From contig CAZRQF010000001.1 of the NCBI GenBank assembly GCA_964602275.1, positions 1-48,848 on the forward strand: 48,848 bases of DNA, given 5' to 3'. The stretch comes from RGIG6291 sp964602275. GTDB lineage: Bacteria > Bacillota > Clostridia > TANB77 > UBA1234. Positions within the stretch are counted from its first letter, which is position 1; each line of letters starts with the position of its first letter. Shown here in pieces: positions 25,485-33,554 of this stretch. The position numbers and the translations under genes are program-made. The notes beneath the pieces were generated by a model, which made no database searches, had not been told where the DNA came from, and was given only the letters and a program-made list of their open reading frames with translations.

Positions 25485-26324
25485 ATGAAAGATGGAATAC
25501 TAATTATTAATAAAGAAAAAGATATGACATCACATGATGTTGTCGCAAAAGCTAGAAAAATACTTAAAACTAAAAAAATCGGACATACTGGAACATTAGA
25601 CCCTATGGCAACTGGAGTATTAGTATTGTGCGTTGGAAAAGCAACAAAGTTAGTAGACTATCTAACATGTGACGAAAAAATATATGATGTTGAAATGCAA
25701 CTTGGAATAAAAACAGACACGGGAGATGTAACAGGAAACATTATTGAAGAAAAAGATGTTATACTTACTGAAGATTATGAAAAAATATTTAAAACATTTA
25801 TAGGTAAACAAAAACAAATACCTCCGATGTATTCTGCAATAAAGAAAAATGGCGTAAAGCTTTATGAACTTGCGAGAAAAGGAATAGAAATAGAGAGAGA
25901 AGCACGAGATATAGAAATATTTGATATTTATAATATCTCTGTTCTTTCTGAAAATAAGATTAAGTTTTCAGTCCATTGCTCAAAAGGTACATACATACGA
26001 GTGCTATGCGAAGATATTGCAGATAAACTTAATACCGTTGCAACAATGAGTAATTTAAATAGAATAAAGACAGGCAAATTTGATATAGGGTTTTCAAAAC
26101 ATATTGACGAAATTGAAGAAGATGATATCATTTCAATGGAAAAAATATTAGAAAATAAATTTGAAATAAAAGAAAATTTATTAAAAAAACTATTTAATGG
26201 AATGACTATAAAATGTGATTTAAATGACGGGTTATATAATTTGTATTGTAACGAAAAATATTTAGGAATAGGCGAAGTAATAAATAGTGAGCTAAAAAGA
26301 AAAATTATGCTTGAAAGTAATTAA
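25485..26324 (+). CDS. truB: tRNA pseudouridine-55 synthase TruB
   Basis: TruB makes pseudouridine 55 in the T loop of tRNAs. The 279-residue protein has GHTGTLDPMATGVLVLCVG with the catalytic Asp, the PPMYSAIKKNG segment, and CSKGTYIRVLCEDI. The C-terminal domain is short and divergent. AGGTGA precedes the ATG. Usually ribF follows; it does not here. Confidence 0.95.
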   Translation: MKDGILIINKEKDMTSHDVVAKARKILKTKKIGHTGTLDPMATGVLVLCVGKATKLVDYLTCDEKIYDVEMQLGIKTDTGDVTGNIIEEKDVILTEDYEKIFKTFIGKQKQIPPMYSAIKKNGVKLYELARKGIEIEREARDIEIFDIYNISVLSENKIKFSVHCSKGTYIRVLCEDIADKLNTVATMSNLNRIKTGKFDIGFSKHIDEIEEDDIISMEKILENKFEIKENLLKKLFNGMTIKCDLNDGLYNLYCNEKYLGIGEVINSELKRKIMLESN

Positions 26325-26343
26325 TCATAAAAAGCGAATGAAG

Positions 26344-26369
26344 AAGAAGTGGATTTTACCACTTCTTTT
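26344..26369 (+). terminator. terminator after truB
   Basis: AAGAAGTGG (26344-26352) pairs with CCACTTCTT (26359-26367) around a 6-base loop, with T residues after it. It closes the rimP-truB transcription unit. Confidence 0.75.
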
Positions 26370-26484
26370 CTAACCTAATAAAGTAAACTGTCGAAATAGT
26401 AGAAAAAGTGTTGATGAAAAATGTTTGTTTTATATATTTTGTTATGCTACGATAAATATATAAAATAAAAATAAGGAGATATAT

Positions 26485-27831
26485 ATGGTAGAAAAAAATC
26501 AAGATTATGAAGTGAATATTATTGATATGGGATTCGAGGGCGAAGGAATTGCTAAAATAGATGGATATACAACATTTGTAAAAGGTGCTATAAAAGGCGA
26601 AAAAGCAAAAATAAAAATGGTAAAAGTAAATAAGGATTATGGCTTTGGAAAATTGTTAGAAATTGAAAAAATGGCAGATTGTAGAGAAGAACCGATGTGT
26701 GAAATATTTAATAGATGTGGTGGATGCTCACTCCAACATATGACATATGAAGCACAACTTGCATTAAAAACCCAAATGGTAAAAAACACAATAAAGAAAT
26801 CGTTAGGATACGAACCATTAGTTAATAATATAATAGGAATGGGAATTCCATATAATTATAGAAACAAAGCACAATATCCAGTAATGAATGGAAAAATAGG
26901 ATTCTATGCAGACCGTTCTCATGATGTAGTAGAGAATAAGGAGTGCTATATACAAAATAAAATGATAGATGAAATATCAAAATATGCTTTTGAATTAACT
27001 AAAAAATATCATGTATCGTGCTACAACGAAAAAACAAGAAAAGGTACTTTAAGACACATTGTAACTAGAATAGGTATAAATACAAACCAAGTTATGGTTA
27101 CATTTATAACAAATGGCGAAAATTTCAAAAGCAAAGAATTAATAGTTAGTGACATAATTAATAAATATCCAAATATATTATCTATAATGCAAAACATCAA
27201 TAGCGAAAACACAAATGTAATCTTTGGTGAAAAGTGTATAACGCTATATGGAAAAGACTATATAATCGACAGATTAGGTGATTACAAATTTAAAATATCA
27301 CCATTATCATTTTATCAGGTAAATCCTGTGCAAACAGAGGCTCTTTATAATGTAGCTAAAAATTATGCTGCATTAACAGGCGAAGAAACCGTATTTGACT
27401 TGTATTCTGGAATAGGTACTATATCAATATTTGTAGCTGAAAATGCTAAGAAAGTATACGGAGTAGAAGTTGTAAAACCTGCAGTAGAAGATGCAAAAGA
27501 AAATGCGGAAATGAATGAAATAAGAAATGTAGAATTTTTGGCGGGGGAAGCGGAAAAAGTAGTACCACAAATGTATGAAAAAGGTATAAGAGCAGATGTA
27601 GTCTTTGTAGACCCACCGAGAAAAGGGTGCGACGAAAAACTATTAGATACAATAATAGAAATGCAAGCTAAAAAAGTTGTTTATATAAGTTGTAATCCAG
27701 CAACACTTGCAAGAGATTTAAAAATCTTAACAAATAGCGGATATGAAATAAAAGAAGTACAACCGGTGGATATGTTTCCGCAGACGGTACATGTGGAGAC
27801 TTGCGTGCTACTAACCTTGAAAAATCAATAG
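26485..27831 (+). CDS. rlmD: 23S rRNA (uracil-C5)-methyltransferase, RumA/RlmD type
   Basis: A SAM-dependent enzyme making 5-methyluridine in 23S rRNA. The 448-residue protein has an N-terminal TRAM domain (about 1-60), iron-sulfur ligands C72-X5-C78-X2-C81 with a fourth Cys in NKECY near 155, then QVNPVQTEALY, DLYSGIGTISIF, DPPRKGCD and YISCNPATLARDL with the nucleophilic Cys. Gram-positive versions may act at U747, U1939 or both (RlmCD), so the position is not settled. AAGGAG precedes the ATG. Confidence 0.92.
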   Translation: MVEKNQDYEVNIIDMGFEGEGIAKIDGYTTFVKGAIKGEKAKIKMVKVNKDYGFGKLLEIEKMADCREEPMCEIFNRCGGCSLQHMTYEAQLALKTQMVKNTIKKSLGYEPLVNNIIGMGIPYNYRNKAQYPVMNGKIGFYADRSHDVVENKECYIQNKMIDEISKYAFELTKKYHVSCYNEKTRKGTLRHIVTRIGINTNQVMVTFITNGENFKSKELIVSDIINKYPNILSIMQNINSENTNVIFGEKCITLYGKDYIIDRLGDYKFKISPLSFYQVNPVQTEALYNVAKNYAALTGEETVFDLYSGIGTISIFVAENAKKVYGVEVVKPAVEDAKENAEMNEIRNVEFLAGEAEKVVPQMYEKGIRADVVFVDPPRKGCDEKLLDTIIEMQAKKVVYISCNPATLARDLKILTNSGYEIKEVQPVDMFPQTVHVETCVLLTLKNQ

Positions 27832-27906
27832 TTGTAAGGATTTTTACAAAAATAAAGTTACTAAAAATTTTAAGATATAAGAGATATAAAGATTGGTGGT
27901 GTAAAA

Positions 27907-28266
27907 ATGGAACATATATTAAAACTACAGCCTAAATATTTTGATTTTATTAAAGAGGGGTCAAAAAGAATAGAGTTGAGATTATATGACGAAAAAAGAC
28001 AAAAAATTTCTATTGGGGATACTATAATTTTTCAAAAAGAACCTGATTTAGAAATAACTATGAAAGTAAAAGTTATAGGCTTGTTAAGGTATAATACGTT
28101 TGAAGAATTATTTAAAGATTTTAACATAGAAATAATGGCTGATAAATCAATGACTAAGCGAGAATTGTTAGATGTATTGGAAGAATTTTATACACCCGAA
28201 AAACAAAAACAGTATGGTGTGCTAGGAATACGTATAGAGAAAGTAGGAGATACATGCAATGGGTAA
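27907..28266 (+). CDS. ASCH-domain protein
   Basis: A 119-residue protein of the ASCH fold (PUA-like), with the typical start LKLQPKYFDFIKEGSKRIELRL, then ISIGDTIIFQ and a C-terminal YGVLGIRIEKV. ASCH proteins are thought to bind RNA or nucleotides, and some act as N4-acetylcytidine hydrolases; the role here is not known. GGTGGTG precedes the ATG. The last five codons and the stop fall inside or next to a 52-bp sequence repeated at 30244, so the C terminus may have been remade by recombination. Confidence 0.8.
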   Translation: MEHILKLQPKYFDFIKEGSKRIELRLYDEKRQKISIGDTIIFQKEPDLEITMKVKVIGLLRYNTFEELFKDFNIEIMADKSMTKRELLDVLEEFYTPEKQKQYGVLGIRIEKVGDTCNG

Positions 28267-28306
28267 AATGAAACATTGGGATGTTATTGAAGTGTTTGCA
28301 ATGTAT
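28255..28306. repeat. 52-bp direct repeat, copy 1
   Basis: This 52-bp stretch is identical to 30244-30295. It carries the end of the ASCH frame and, in another frame, MGKMKHWDVIEVFAMY, which is the tail of the methyltransferase at 29722-30313. Reading on from it gives a stop after EKLNL, so a second methyltransferase tail, differing only at the very end, sits here without the rest of its gene. Confidence 0.9.
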
Positions 28307-28412
28307 GAGAAACTAAATTTATAACAAGGAGAAATATGAGCATACACAATGATGAAAGATATAATAAATAATATTCAATTCAACATACAATTAGTAAATT
28401 ATAAAAATTAAG

Positions 28413-28453
28413 AATGACAGATAATTGAATTTATCTGTCATTTGTTATATAAT
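28413..28453 (+). promoter_or_regulatory. hairpin and promoter before the UDG-like gene
   Basis: A perfect 12-bp inverted repeat (28413-28424 with 28431-28442) overlaps a promoter with TTGAAT at 28425-28430 and TATAAT at 28448-28453, 17 bases apart. It could be a terminator for upstream RNA, an operator, or both. The rest of 28267-28508 holds only an 11-codon reading frame after a good ribosome site, which looks like a gene relic. Confidence 0.5.
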
Positions 28454-28508
28454 TTAAGCAGAAAATGGGATATTGATTGCATAAATTTATTGGGAGGAAT
28501 GCATAGTT

Positions 28509-29192
28509 GTGAAAATAAGTGAATTAAATGCTGAATATGATAAATTGCAATTACAGTATGGTGCAAGGGAATTAACTTCTATATATAATGGAGGTTGTAC
28601 AGACAACCCAGATATTTGTTTTGTTTTTATGAATCCAACAGGAAAAAATATTGCATCAGATCCAAATTGGAAAGGTAGAAGGTCTCCTTGGATTGGAACT
28701 AAAAATATATGGAAATTGTTTTATAGAATAGGATTACTTGATGAAGAAATATATAATGATATTATTTCGAAAAAACCACAAGAATGGAGTGAAGAGTTTG
28801 TAGATATAGTATATGATGATGTAGAAAAACACAAATATTTTATTACCAATCTTGGAAAATGTACTCAGATAGATGCTAGAGTGTTACCAAATTTAGTTTA
28901 TAGTCAGTATCTAGATTTATTATGCAAAGAAATAGAAATAATTAATCCAAAAACAATTATAACATTTGGAAATCAAGTGAGTTCTATTATATTAGATAAG
29001 AATATATCAGTATCACAATGTAGAAAACAAAATTTTTCAAAGAATATAGCTGGTAAAAATTATAAAGTATATCCAGTTTATTATCCTATTGGAAATGGAA
29101 TGATGAATATTGATAAAGCAATAGAGGATTTAGACTACATTATAAGAACAAATTTAAAAAGTCAAAAAGATATGGATGATTTTGAGAGATAA
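28509..29192 (+). CDS. uracil-DNA glycosylase superfamily protein
   Basis: A 227-residue protein resembling the UDG fold: CFVFMNPTGKN stands where family 4/5 enzymes have a GEAPG-type loop, followed by PWIGTKNIWKLF, YFITNLGKCTQID, a strand INPKTIITFGNQ, and YYPIGNGMM where the HPS motif would be. Key catalytic residues are therefore altered, so glycosylase activity is uncertain. It starts with GTG at 28509 after GGAGGAAT. It lies in an accessory stretch with other nucleotide-related genes. Confidence 0.7.
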   Translation: MKISELNAEYDKLQLQYGARELTSIYNGGCTDNPDICFVFMNPTGKNIASDPNWKGRRSPWIGTKNIWKLFYRIGLLDEEIYNDIISKKPQEWSEEFVDIVYDDVEKHKYFITNLGKCTQIDARVLPNLVYSQYLDLLCKEIEIINPKTIITFGNQVSSIILDKNISVSQCRKQNFSKNIAGKNYKVYPVYYPIGNGMMNIDKAIEDLDYIIRTNLKSQKDMDDFER

Positions 29193-29482
29193 CTGAAATA
29201 AAAGAAGTATGCAAGTGGACAAAATCTATCTGCAATTTACTATAATAATTATCTCTACAACTTACAATTTGTTTTTGTTTTGGAGAAAAAGTAATGATAT
29301 CTTTAGTTAAATTTTAAAAAATATCGCAAGCTAAAAACATATCTATAGATGGTAACACCAGTGAAATTGTAACTTTAAGAGCTAAAAAATAAAAAAGATA
29401 AATATAATGTAAATAATATTAAATTTCATTATAAACATTCTATATTTTATTACATAAAATAAGCAATAAAAATTATTGAAAA
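29193..29482. other. non-coding gap, nothing recognised
   Basis: About 290 bases after the UDG-like gene are extremely AT-rich, with no frame of note, no clear promoter and no stable hairpin. It is probably decayed sequence leading into the YhcG relic. Confidence 0.5.
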
Positions 29483-29670
29483 GTGTTGAGAGAATTTTAT
29501 CGTACTTTTCCGATTCGCCAGACACTGTGTGACGAATAAAGTTTGTCGCGTTATCGATTGTTAATGAGAGTATAAAATGAAAAAACAAGAAGTTTTTATG
29601 CAGAAGAATGTGTGAAATCTAATTGGAGTGTAAGACAATTAAAAAGACAAAGAGGAAGAATTTTAAAAGA
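29483..29670 (+). pseudogene. relic of a YhcG/DUF1016 (PDDEXK nuclease) N-terminal domain
   Basis: One frame reads LREFYRTFPIRQTLCDE, stop, SLSRYRLLMRV, stop, FYAEECVKSNWSVRQLKRQ. This follows the conserved YhcG N-terminal domain (pattern FYxxFPIxxTL, LSxxHYRLLMRV, FYxEECxKSxWSVRQLxRQ) closely, but with two in-frame stops and no nuclease domain. Homology fades after about 29660 and the frame ends at 29725. YhcG proteins are linked to Holliday-junction or phage-related functions and often travel with restriction genes. Confidence 0.75.
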
Positions 29671-29721
29671 TATATTCAAGTGTCTGGAGAATATAGGTGA
29701 TAAAAATGGGAGATGTGCTCT

Positions 29722-30313
29722 ATGAATAATTATAATGACTACTATGCAAAAACTTCAAATGCTACGCACCATAAGTTAGTAGAAAATATAAAAAAATTAA
29801 GTGGCAATGTTCAAAATATTATAGAACTTGGTTGTGGTTCGGGACGAGATACGATTTATCTACTAAAAGAACGGATATAATGTTTTAGGGATTGACAAGG
29901 AATCAACTGAAACTTTAATTAGAGAAAAACTAACTGAAAATGAAAATAGGAATTTTAAATTTATTCAAAGCGATTTTGAAAGTCTTGATGAACTTCCAAA
30001 AACAGATTTAGTATTGTCATTATTCTCTTTACCATTTTGTAGTCCAGATAAATTTGAAAATTTATGGAATAACATATGCAATTCTATTTCTGGTGGAAAG
30101 TATTTTCTAGGAAATTTTTTCGGTAAAAATGATGAATGGAAATTTAATAAAAATATGACTTTTATGTCTTTAGAAGAAATTAAAAAGTTGTTCAAAGATT
30201 TTGATATAATAACTATTTCTGAAAAAGAATATGATAAGCCAACTGCAATGGGTAAAATGAAACATTGGGATGTTATTGAAGTGTTTGCAATGTATAAAAA
30301 CATAGTGTGCTAA
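29722..30313 (+). pseudogene. class I SAM-dependent methyltransferase, frameshifted
   Basis: The first frame (29722-29880) reads MNNYNDYYAKTSNATHHKL... IIELGCGSGRDTIYLLK with the glycine-rich SAM loop, then hits a stop. The next frame continues GYNVLGIDKEST ... SLFSLPFCSPDKF and ends at 30313 with the tail HWDVIEVFAMYKNIVC. One extra base near 29866-29874 joins them. The intact protein would be about 196 residues, like TehB-type or thiopurine-type methyltransferases. GGAG precedes the ATG. An assembly error or a true mutation would look the same here. Confidence 0.8.
30244..30295. repeat. 52-bp direct repeat, copy 2
   Basis: Identical to 28255-28306. This copy is the in-place 3' coding end of the methyltransferase, so it is likely the source of copy 1. 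Confidence 0.9.
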
Positions 30314-30424
30314 CAGCACAAACCAAAGTATATACAACAATAAATTCAGCAATGGTACAAGCTTATTTATGGCTAGAAGAAGGCAAAGAGAAGAGATAGA
30401 TAGTAAGTTGTAGGAGTGATGAAA

Positions 30425-30799
30425 ATGAATAAATTTAAAATGTTTTATATAACAGTTATAATTTTTAGTATAATTATGATACTTACAGGAGGTTTTAAAG
30501 GAAATGTAAATATTTACTCGTATAATGATGCAGACATGGGAATAATTGATGGTTTCCAAGGAAATGTTTTTTTATCAATACTTAATTGCTTTGTCGTTGC
30601 TGTAATTATAATATTGACAATAATTATGACATTTAATAAGGATAACAAGATAAATATAAAATGGCTATTATTTGTTTTTACAATTTTATTGGTATTAAGC
30701 ATTCCGATAGGAATTGATTCTTATTCGGGTGGCATTGCAGGAATAATAGATGAAAGAAAAATATACTTATGGAACATACCATTTTATTTGATTAGATAA
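30425..30799 (+). CDS. small membrane protein of unknown function
   Basis: I do not recognise a family. The 124-residue protein has three hydrophobic segments at about residues 5-22, 47-70 and 80-98, with a polar, tyrosine- and glycine-rich stretch between the first two. The ATG at 30425 is preferred because AGGAG lies eight bases before it; an ATG at 30419 is too close. It sits between a decayed methyltransferase and a GNAT gene, with no functional clue from context. Confidence 0.65.
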   Translation: MNKFKMFYITVIIFSIIMILTGGFKGNVNIYSYNDADMGIIDGFQGNVFLSILNCFVVAVIIILTIIMTFNKDNKINIKWLLFVFTILLVLSIPIGIDSYSGGIAGIIDERKIYLWNIPFYLIR

Positions 30800-30826
30800 C
30801 TTACAATTTGCAGAGGAGAGTATCAT

Positions 30827-31240
30827 ATGTTAAAACTTAAAGAAAATGTAAATAATGTAGATGAATTTAATTTATTATATGATTTAGTTGGTTGGGACTC
30901 GTATGATAAAAAAATATCACAAAAAGCATTAAATAATACTTTTTATTCAATAAGTATTTATGATGATGAACAAATAATAGGATATGGAAGATTAATTGGA
31001 GATGGTATATGTTTTATGTATATACACGATGTTATGGTTAAGCCTGAATATCAAAATAAAAAAATAGGAACGATGATTATGAATAAACTTATTGAAAAAA
31101 TAGAGTTGATAAAGAAAGAAAATTCAGATATAAGAGTTTATCTTGGAGCATCAAAAGGCAAAGAAGGATTTTATGAAAAATTTGGATTTGTAAAAAGAGA
31201 AGATGCTAATTTGGGTGCTGGTATGATATATTATAAATGA
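30827..31240 (+). CDS. GNAT-family N-acetyltransferase
   Basis: A 137-residue acetyl-CoA-dependent transferase with the GNAT core: a strand IGYGRLIGDG, then MYIHDVMVKPEYQNKKIGTMIMNKL, which includes the acetyl-CoA loop (usually Q/RxxGxG/A; here QNKKIG), and FYEKFGFVKRE near the end. The substrate is unknown. GAGGAG precedes the ATG. The frame ends four bases inside the longest frame of the next gene, but that gene most likely starts later. Confidence 0.85.
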   Translation: MLKLKENVNNVDEFNLLYDLVGWDSYDKKISQKALNNTFYSISIYDDEQIIGYGRLIGDGICFMYIHDVMVKPEYQNKKIGTMIMNKLIEKIELIKKENSDIRVYLGASKGKEGFYEKFGFVKREDANLGAGMIYYK

Positions 31241-31260
31241 TAAATAAGGAGAAAAAAGTA

Positions 31261-31812
31261 ATGAGAAAAGATTTAGGAAATAAAATGAACTTTTTGCCAC
31301 TTCCAGTTTTAATGATAGGAACTTATGACAAAGAAGGAAAAGCAAATGTAATGAATGCAGCATGGGGTGGAATACATGATTATGGTAAGATATACATATC
31401 ACTTTCAAAACACAAAACAACAGAAAATTTAGAACTAAAAAAAGCATTTACAGTAGGATTTGCAACAAAAAACACAACTGAAATATCAGACTATTTTGGA
31501 GTAGTATCTGGAAATGATGAAGACAAAATTGCAAAAGCAGGAGTACATATTGTAAAATCAAATTTTGTAGATGCACCAATTATTGAAGAATACCCACTAA
31601 CATTAGAATGTACGGTAGATTCATTTGAAGATGGAGAACTAATAGGAACAGTTGTAAATTGTTCTGTTGATGAAAAATATTTAGATGAAAATGGAAAAAT
31701 TGATGTTGATAAAATGGAGATAATCACATTTGACATGGTAAGCAATACTTATAGAGTTTTAGGCGAAGTAGTAGGAAATGCCTTCAAAGATGGAGTAAAA
31801 TTAAAAGATTAA
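31261..31812 (+). CDS. flavin reductase / FMN-binding split-barrel family protein
   Basis: A 183-residue protein like those annotated as flavoredoxin or flavin reductase: PLPVLMIGTYDKEGKANVMNAAWGG at the start, ISLSKHKTTENLELKKAFTVGFATK, DYFGVVSGNDEDK, and PLTLECTVDSFEDGELIGTVV. It likely binds FMN and passes electrons from NAD(P)H or another donor. The ATG at 31261 follows AAGGAG; the longer frame from 31237 overlaps the GNAT gene. Confidence 0.85.
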   Translation: MRKDLGNKMNFLPLPVLMIGTYDKEGKANVMNAAWGGIHDYGKIYISLSKHKTTENLELKKAFTVGFATKNTTEISDYFGVVSGNDEDKIAKAGVHIVKSNFVDAPIIEEYPLTLECTVDSFEDGELIGTVVNCSVDEKYLDENGKIDVDKMEIITFDMVSNTYRVLGEVVGNAFKDGVKLKD

Positions 31813-31892
31813 AATATATATAGCAATATTTGGTATATTTTTCAACCAAAAGAATTTGAAAAAACAACTAATGTTGAAATGAGGAATGAATT

Positions 31893-32201
31893 GTGAAAAT
31901 AATAACATTATGTGGAAGTTTAAAGTTCCAAAAAGAAATGATGATAATAGCAGAAAAATTGGCTTTAGAAGGAAATTGTGTCTTTACGCCTGTTTATTCA
32001 GTATTGGAAAATGTTGAAAAAACAGAAGAACAATTGCTAAAAATAAAAGAAGCACATTTTAAAAGAATAGAATTATCTGATGCTATATTAGTAGTAAATG
32101 TAAATAACTATATTGGGGATAGTACGAAAGCAGAAATAGAATTTGCTAAAAAATTAGGAAAAGAAGTTCTATATTATACAGATTTAATTAAAAATAATTA
32201 G
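31893..32201 (+). CDS. nucleoside 2-deoxyribosyltransferase-like protein
   Basis: A 102-residue protein with the start ITLCGSLKFQKEM, a middle KEAHFKRIELSDAILVVNVNNYIGDSTKAEIEFAKKLGKEV, and a YY near the end. This is the flavodoxin-like fold of the nucleoside 2-deoxyribosyltransferase superfamily, in a short form often seen in phages and Bacillota. Actual transfer or hydrolase activity is unknown. It starts with GTG at 31893 after GAGGAA. Confidence 0.75.
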   Translation: MKIITLCGSLKFQKEMMIIAEKLALEGNCVFTPVYSVLENVEKTEEQLLKIKEAHFKRIELSDAILVVNVNNYIGDSTKAEIEFAKKLGKEVLYYTDLIKNN

Positions 32202-32256
32202 ACCGACAAATTATAATTTTTTGCAGAAACTAGAATTTGAATTCTAATAAAATTGG

Positions 32257-32310
32257 AAAGAAAAAGAATATGGAGTTTTAGGTATAAAAATAAGAATTTG
32301 TTCATTTTAA
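32257..32310 (+). pseudogene. C-terminal relic of an ASCH-domain gene
   Basis: One frame reads WKEKEYGVLGIKIR, a few more residues, and a stop. This matches the end of the ASCH protein at 27907 (KQKQYGVLGIRIEKV) but has no start or N-terminal part. The rest of the 32202-32445 gap is AT-rich and shows no other gene. Confidence 0.6.
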
Positions 32311-32445
32311 TATTATATATTTTTTAGAAGTTGATGAAAATAAATAAATACATATAAGAGAAGTAAATTCTCTAGTTCTTTATATTTAATATCTATATAA
32401 ACTTTATAATACATATGAAATTAATTTAAAGGAGGTTTTTTCTGT

Positions 32446-32997
32446 ATGAAAGATCTTATTTATGTGACTGGAAATCAGTATAAACTATATACTGCTAAGA
32501 AGTTTCTTGAGCCTTATGGTATTAATGTGACCGGTAAAAAAATTAATTGTATCGAAATACAAGCTGATACAATTGAAGAGGTCGCAAAGTATTCTGCAGA
32601 GTATGCTGCAAATGTTTTGAATTGTGCCGTGTTGAAGAATGATATGGGACTTGTTGTGCCTGCTTTGAATGGTTTTCCGTCTGCATATACTCACTATGTT
32701 GAGGATACATTAGGGGAAGAGGGACTATTGAAGCTTATGGCGGGTGTAAGTAATAGGCAAGCGTATTTTTTGGAATGTTTAGCATATGCAGAACCTGGTA
32801 AAGAAACAAAATGTTTTTTCTCGAAAACTTTCGGCACTTTAGCTGAAAATGTAGATGGTACATATGGGTGGAGTTGGGATAAAATATTTATTCCAAATGG
32901 CAGTGAAAAAACTATGGCAAATTTTGATGATGAAGAGAGAGCAAGCTTTTGGTCTAATGAAGGATATGTTGAACTTTCTAAGTATTTAAACACTTGA
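32446..32997 (+). CDS. Ham1/RdgB-family (non-canonical purine NTP pyrophosphatase) protein
   Basis: A 183-residue protein with the family start LIYVTGNQYKLYTAKKFL, then EIQADTIEEVAKYSAEYAAN, NDMGLVVPALNGFPSAYTHYVEDTLG, GWSWDKIFIPNGSEKTMA and SFWSNEGYVEL. RdgB enzymes remove dITP, dITP-like and XTP nucleotides. The usual ED(S)GL motif is changed to NDMGL, so this is a divergent paralogue, and its substrate may differ. AAAGGAGG precedes the ATG. Confidence 0.85.
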   Translation: MKDLIYVTGNQYKLYTAKKFLEPYGINVTGKKINCIEIQADTIEEVAKYSAEYAANVLNCAVLKNDMGLVVPALNGFPSAYTHYVEDTLGEEGLLKLMAGVSNRQAYFLECLAYAEPGKETKCFFSKTFGTLAENVDGTYGWSWDKIFIPNGSEKTMANFDDEERASFWSNEGYVELSKYLNT

Positions 32998-33027
32998 TAA
33001 TTTCTTTTTTTCACATTTAGATATTTA

Positions 33028-33060
33028 ATAGGTGGTAATTTTATACCACCTATATTTTTG
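33028..33060 (+). terminator. terminator after the Ham1-like gene
   Basis: ATAGGTGGTA (33028-33037) pairs perfectly with TACCACCTAT (33044-33053), followed by ATTTTTG. Confidence 0.8.
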
Positions 33061-33109
33061 TTCTTTAATTTTATCACTTATATAATTTTAAAAAACTCAC
33101 AAAAACCAC

Positions 33110-33138
33110 TTGACAAACAAAAACTACAAGCGTAGTAT
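33110..33138 (+). promoter_or_regulatory. promoter of the blaI-blaR1-like operon
   Basis: A consensus TTGACA at 33110-33115 and TAGTAT at 33133-33138 are 17 bases apart. The spacer and -10 contain an imperfect site, ACTACAAGCGTAGT (33123-33136), that resembles a BlaI/MecI operator. Confidence 0.7.
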
Positions 33139-33139
33139 A

Positions 33140-33171
33140 TTCGTATAAACTACACTTGTAGTTTATACGAA
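33140..33171. promoter_or_regulatory. 32-bp palindromic BlaI/MecI-type operator
   Basis: Arms of 15 bases (33140-33154 and 33157-33171) pair perfectly around CT. The core ACTACA-CT-TGTAGT matches the TACA/TGTA symmetry of BlaI and MecI operators. It lies just after the -10 box and runs to the edge of the ribosome site. With the weaker site at 33123-33136, centred 26 bp upstream, it gives a paired-operator layout as in bla and mec regulation. Confidence 0.85.
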
Positions 33172-33183
33172 GGAGGAGGTAAA

Positions 33184-33543
33184 ATGAAAGATATTTCAAA
33201 GTCAGAGCTTGAAATTATGCAGTTTTTATGGAAAAAAGGCGAAAGTACTTCGGTGGAAATTGTAAAAGGTGTTAGTAGTAAAAAAGAATGGAAAAGTAAT
33301 ACTATTATGACATTGGTTTCTAGGCTTGTGCAGAAAGGTTTTGTTGAATCGATAAAAAATAAGGGTGATTTAATAATATATAAGCCTATTGTTTTAGAAC
33401 TTGATTATAAATCTAAAGAAACAAACAGCTTTATTGAAAAAATGTATGACGGTTCTGTTAATGATATGCTAGTTGCTTTTGCAAAATCTAAGAAACTAAC
33501 TAAAAAAGATTTGGAAGATTTAATTAAACTGATTGATGATTAG
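33184..33543 (+). CDS. BlaI/MecI/CopY-family transcriptional repressor
   Basis: A 119-residue winged-helix repressor: ISKSELEIMQFLWKKGESTSVEIV, then KSNTIMTLVSRLVQKGFVESIK, and a C-terminal dimerisation helix pair. It should bind the palindrome in front of itself and be cut or released when the protease encoded next to it is activated. A very strong AAGGAGGAGG site precedes the ATG. No beta-lactamase or PBP2a gene is next to it, so the regulon is elsewhere or is the wall-stress type. Confidence 0.9.
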   Translation: MKDISKSELEIMQFLWKKGESTSVEIVKGVSSKKEWKSNTIMTLVSRLVQKGFVESIKNKGDLIIYKPIVLELDYKSKETNSFIEKMYDGSVNDMLVAFAKSKKLTKKDLEDLIKLIDD

Positions 33544-33554
33544 GAGGCTAACTG

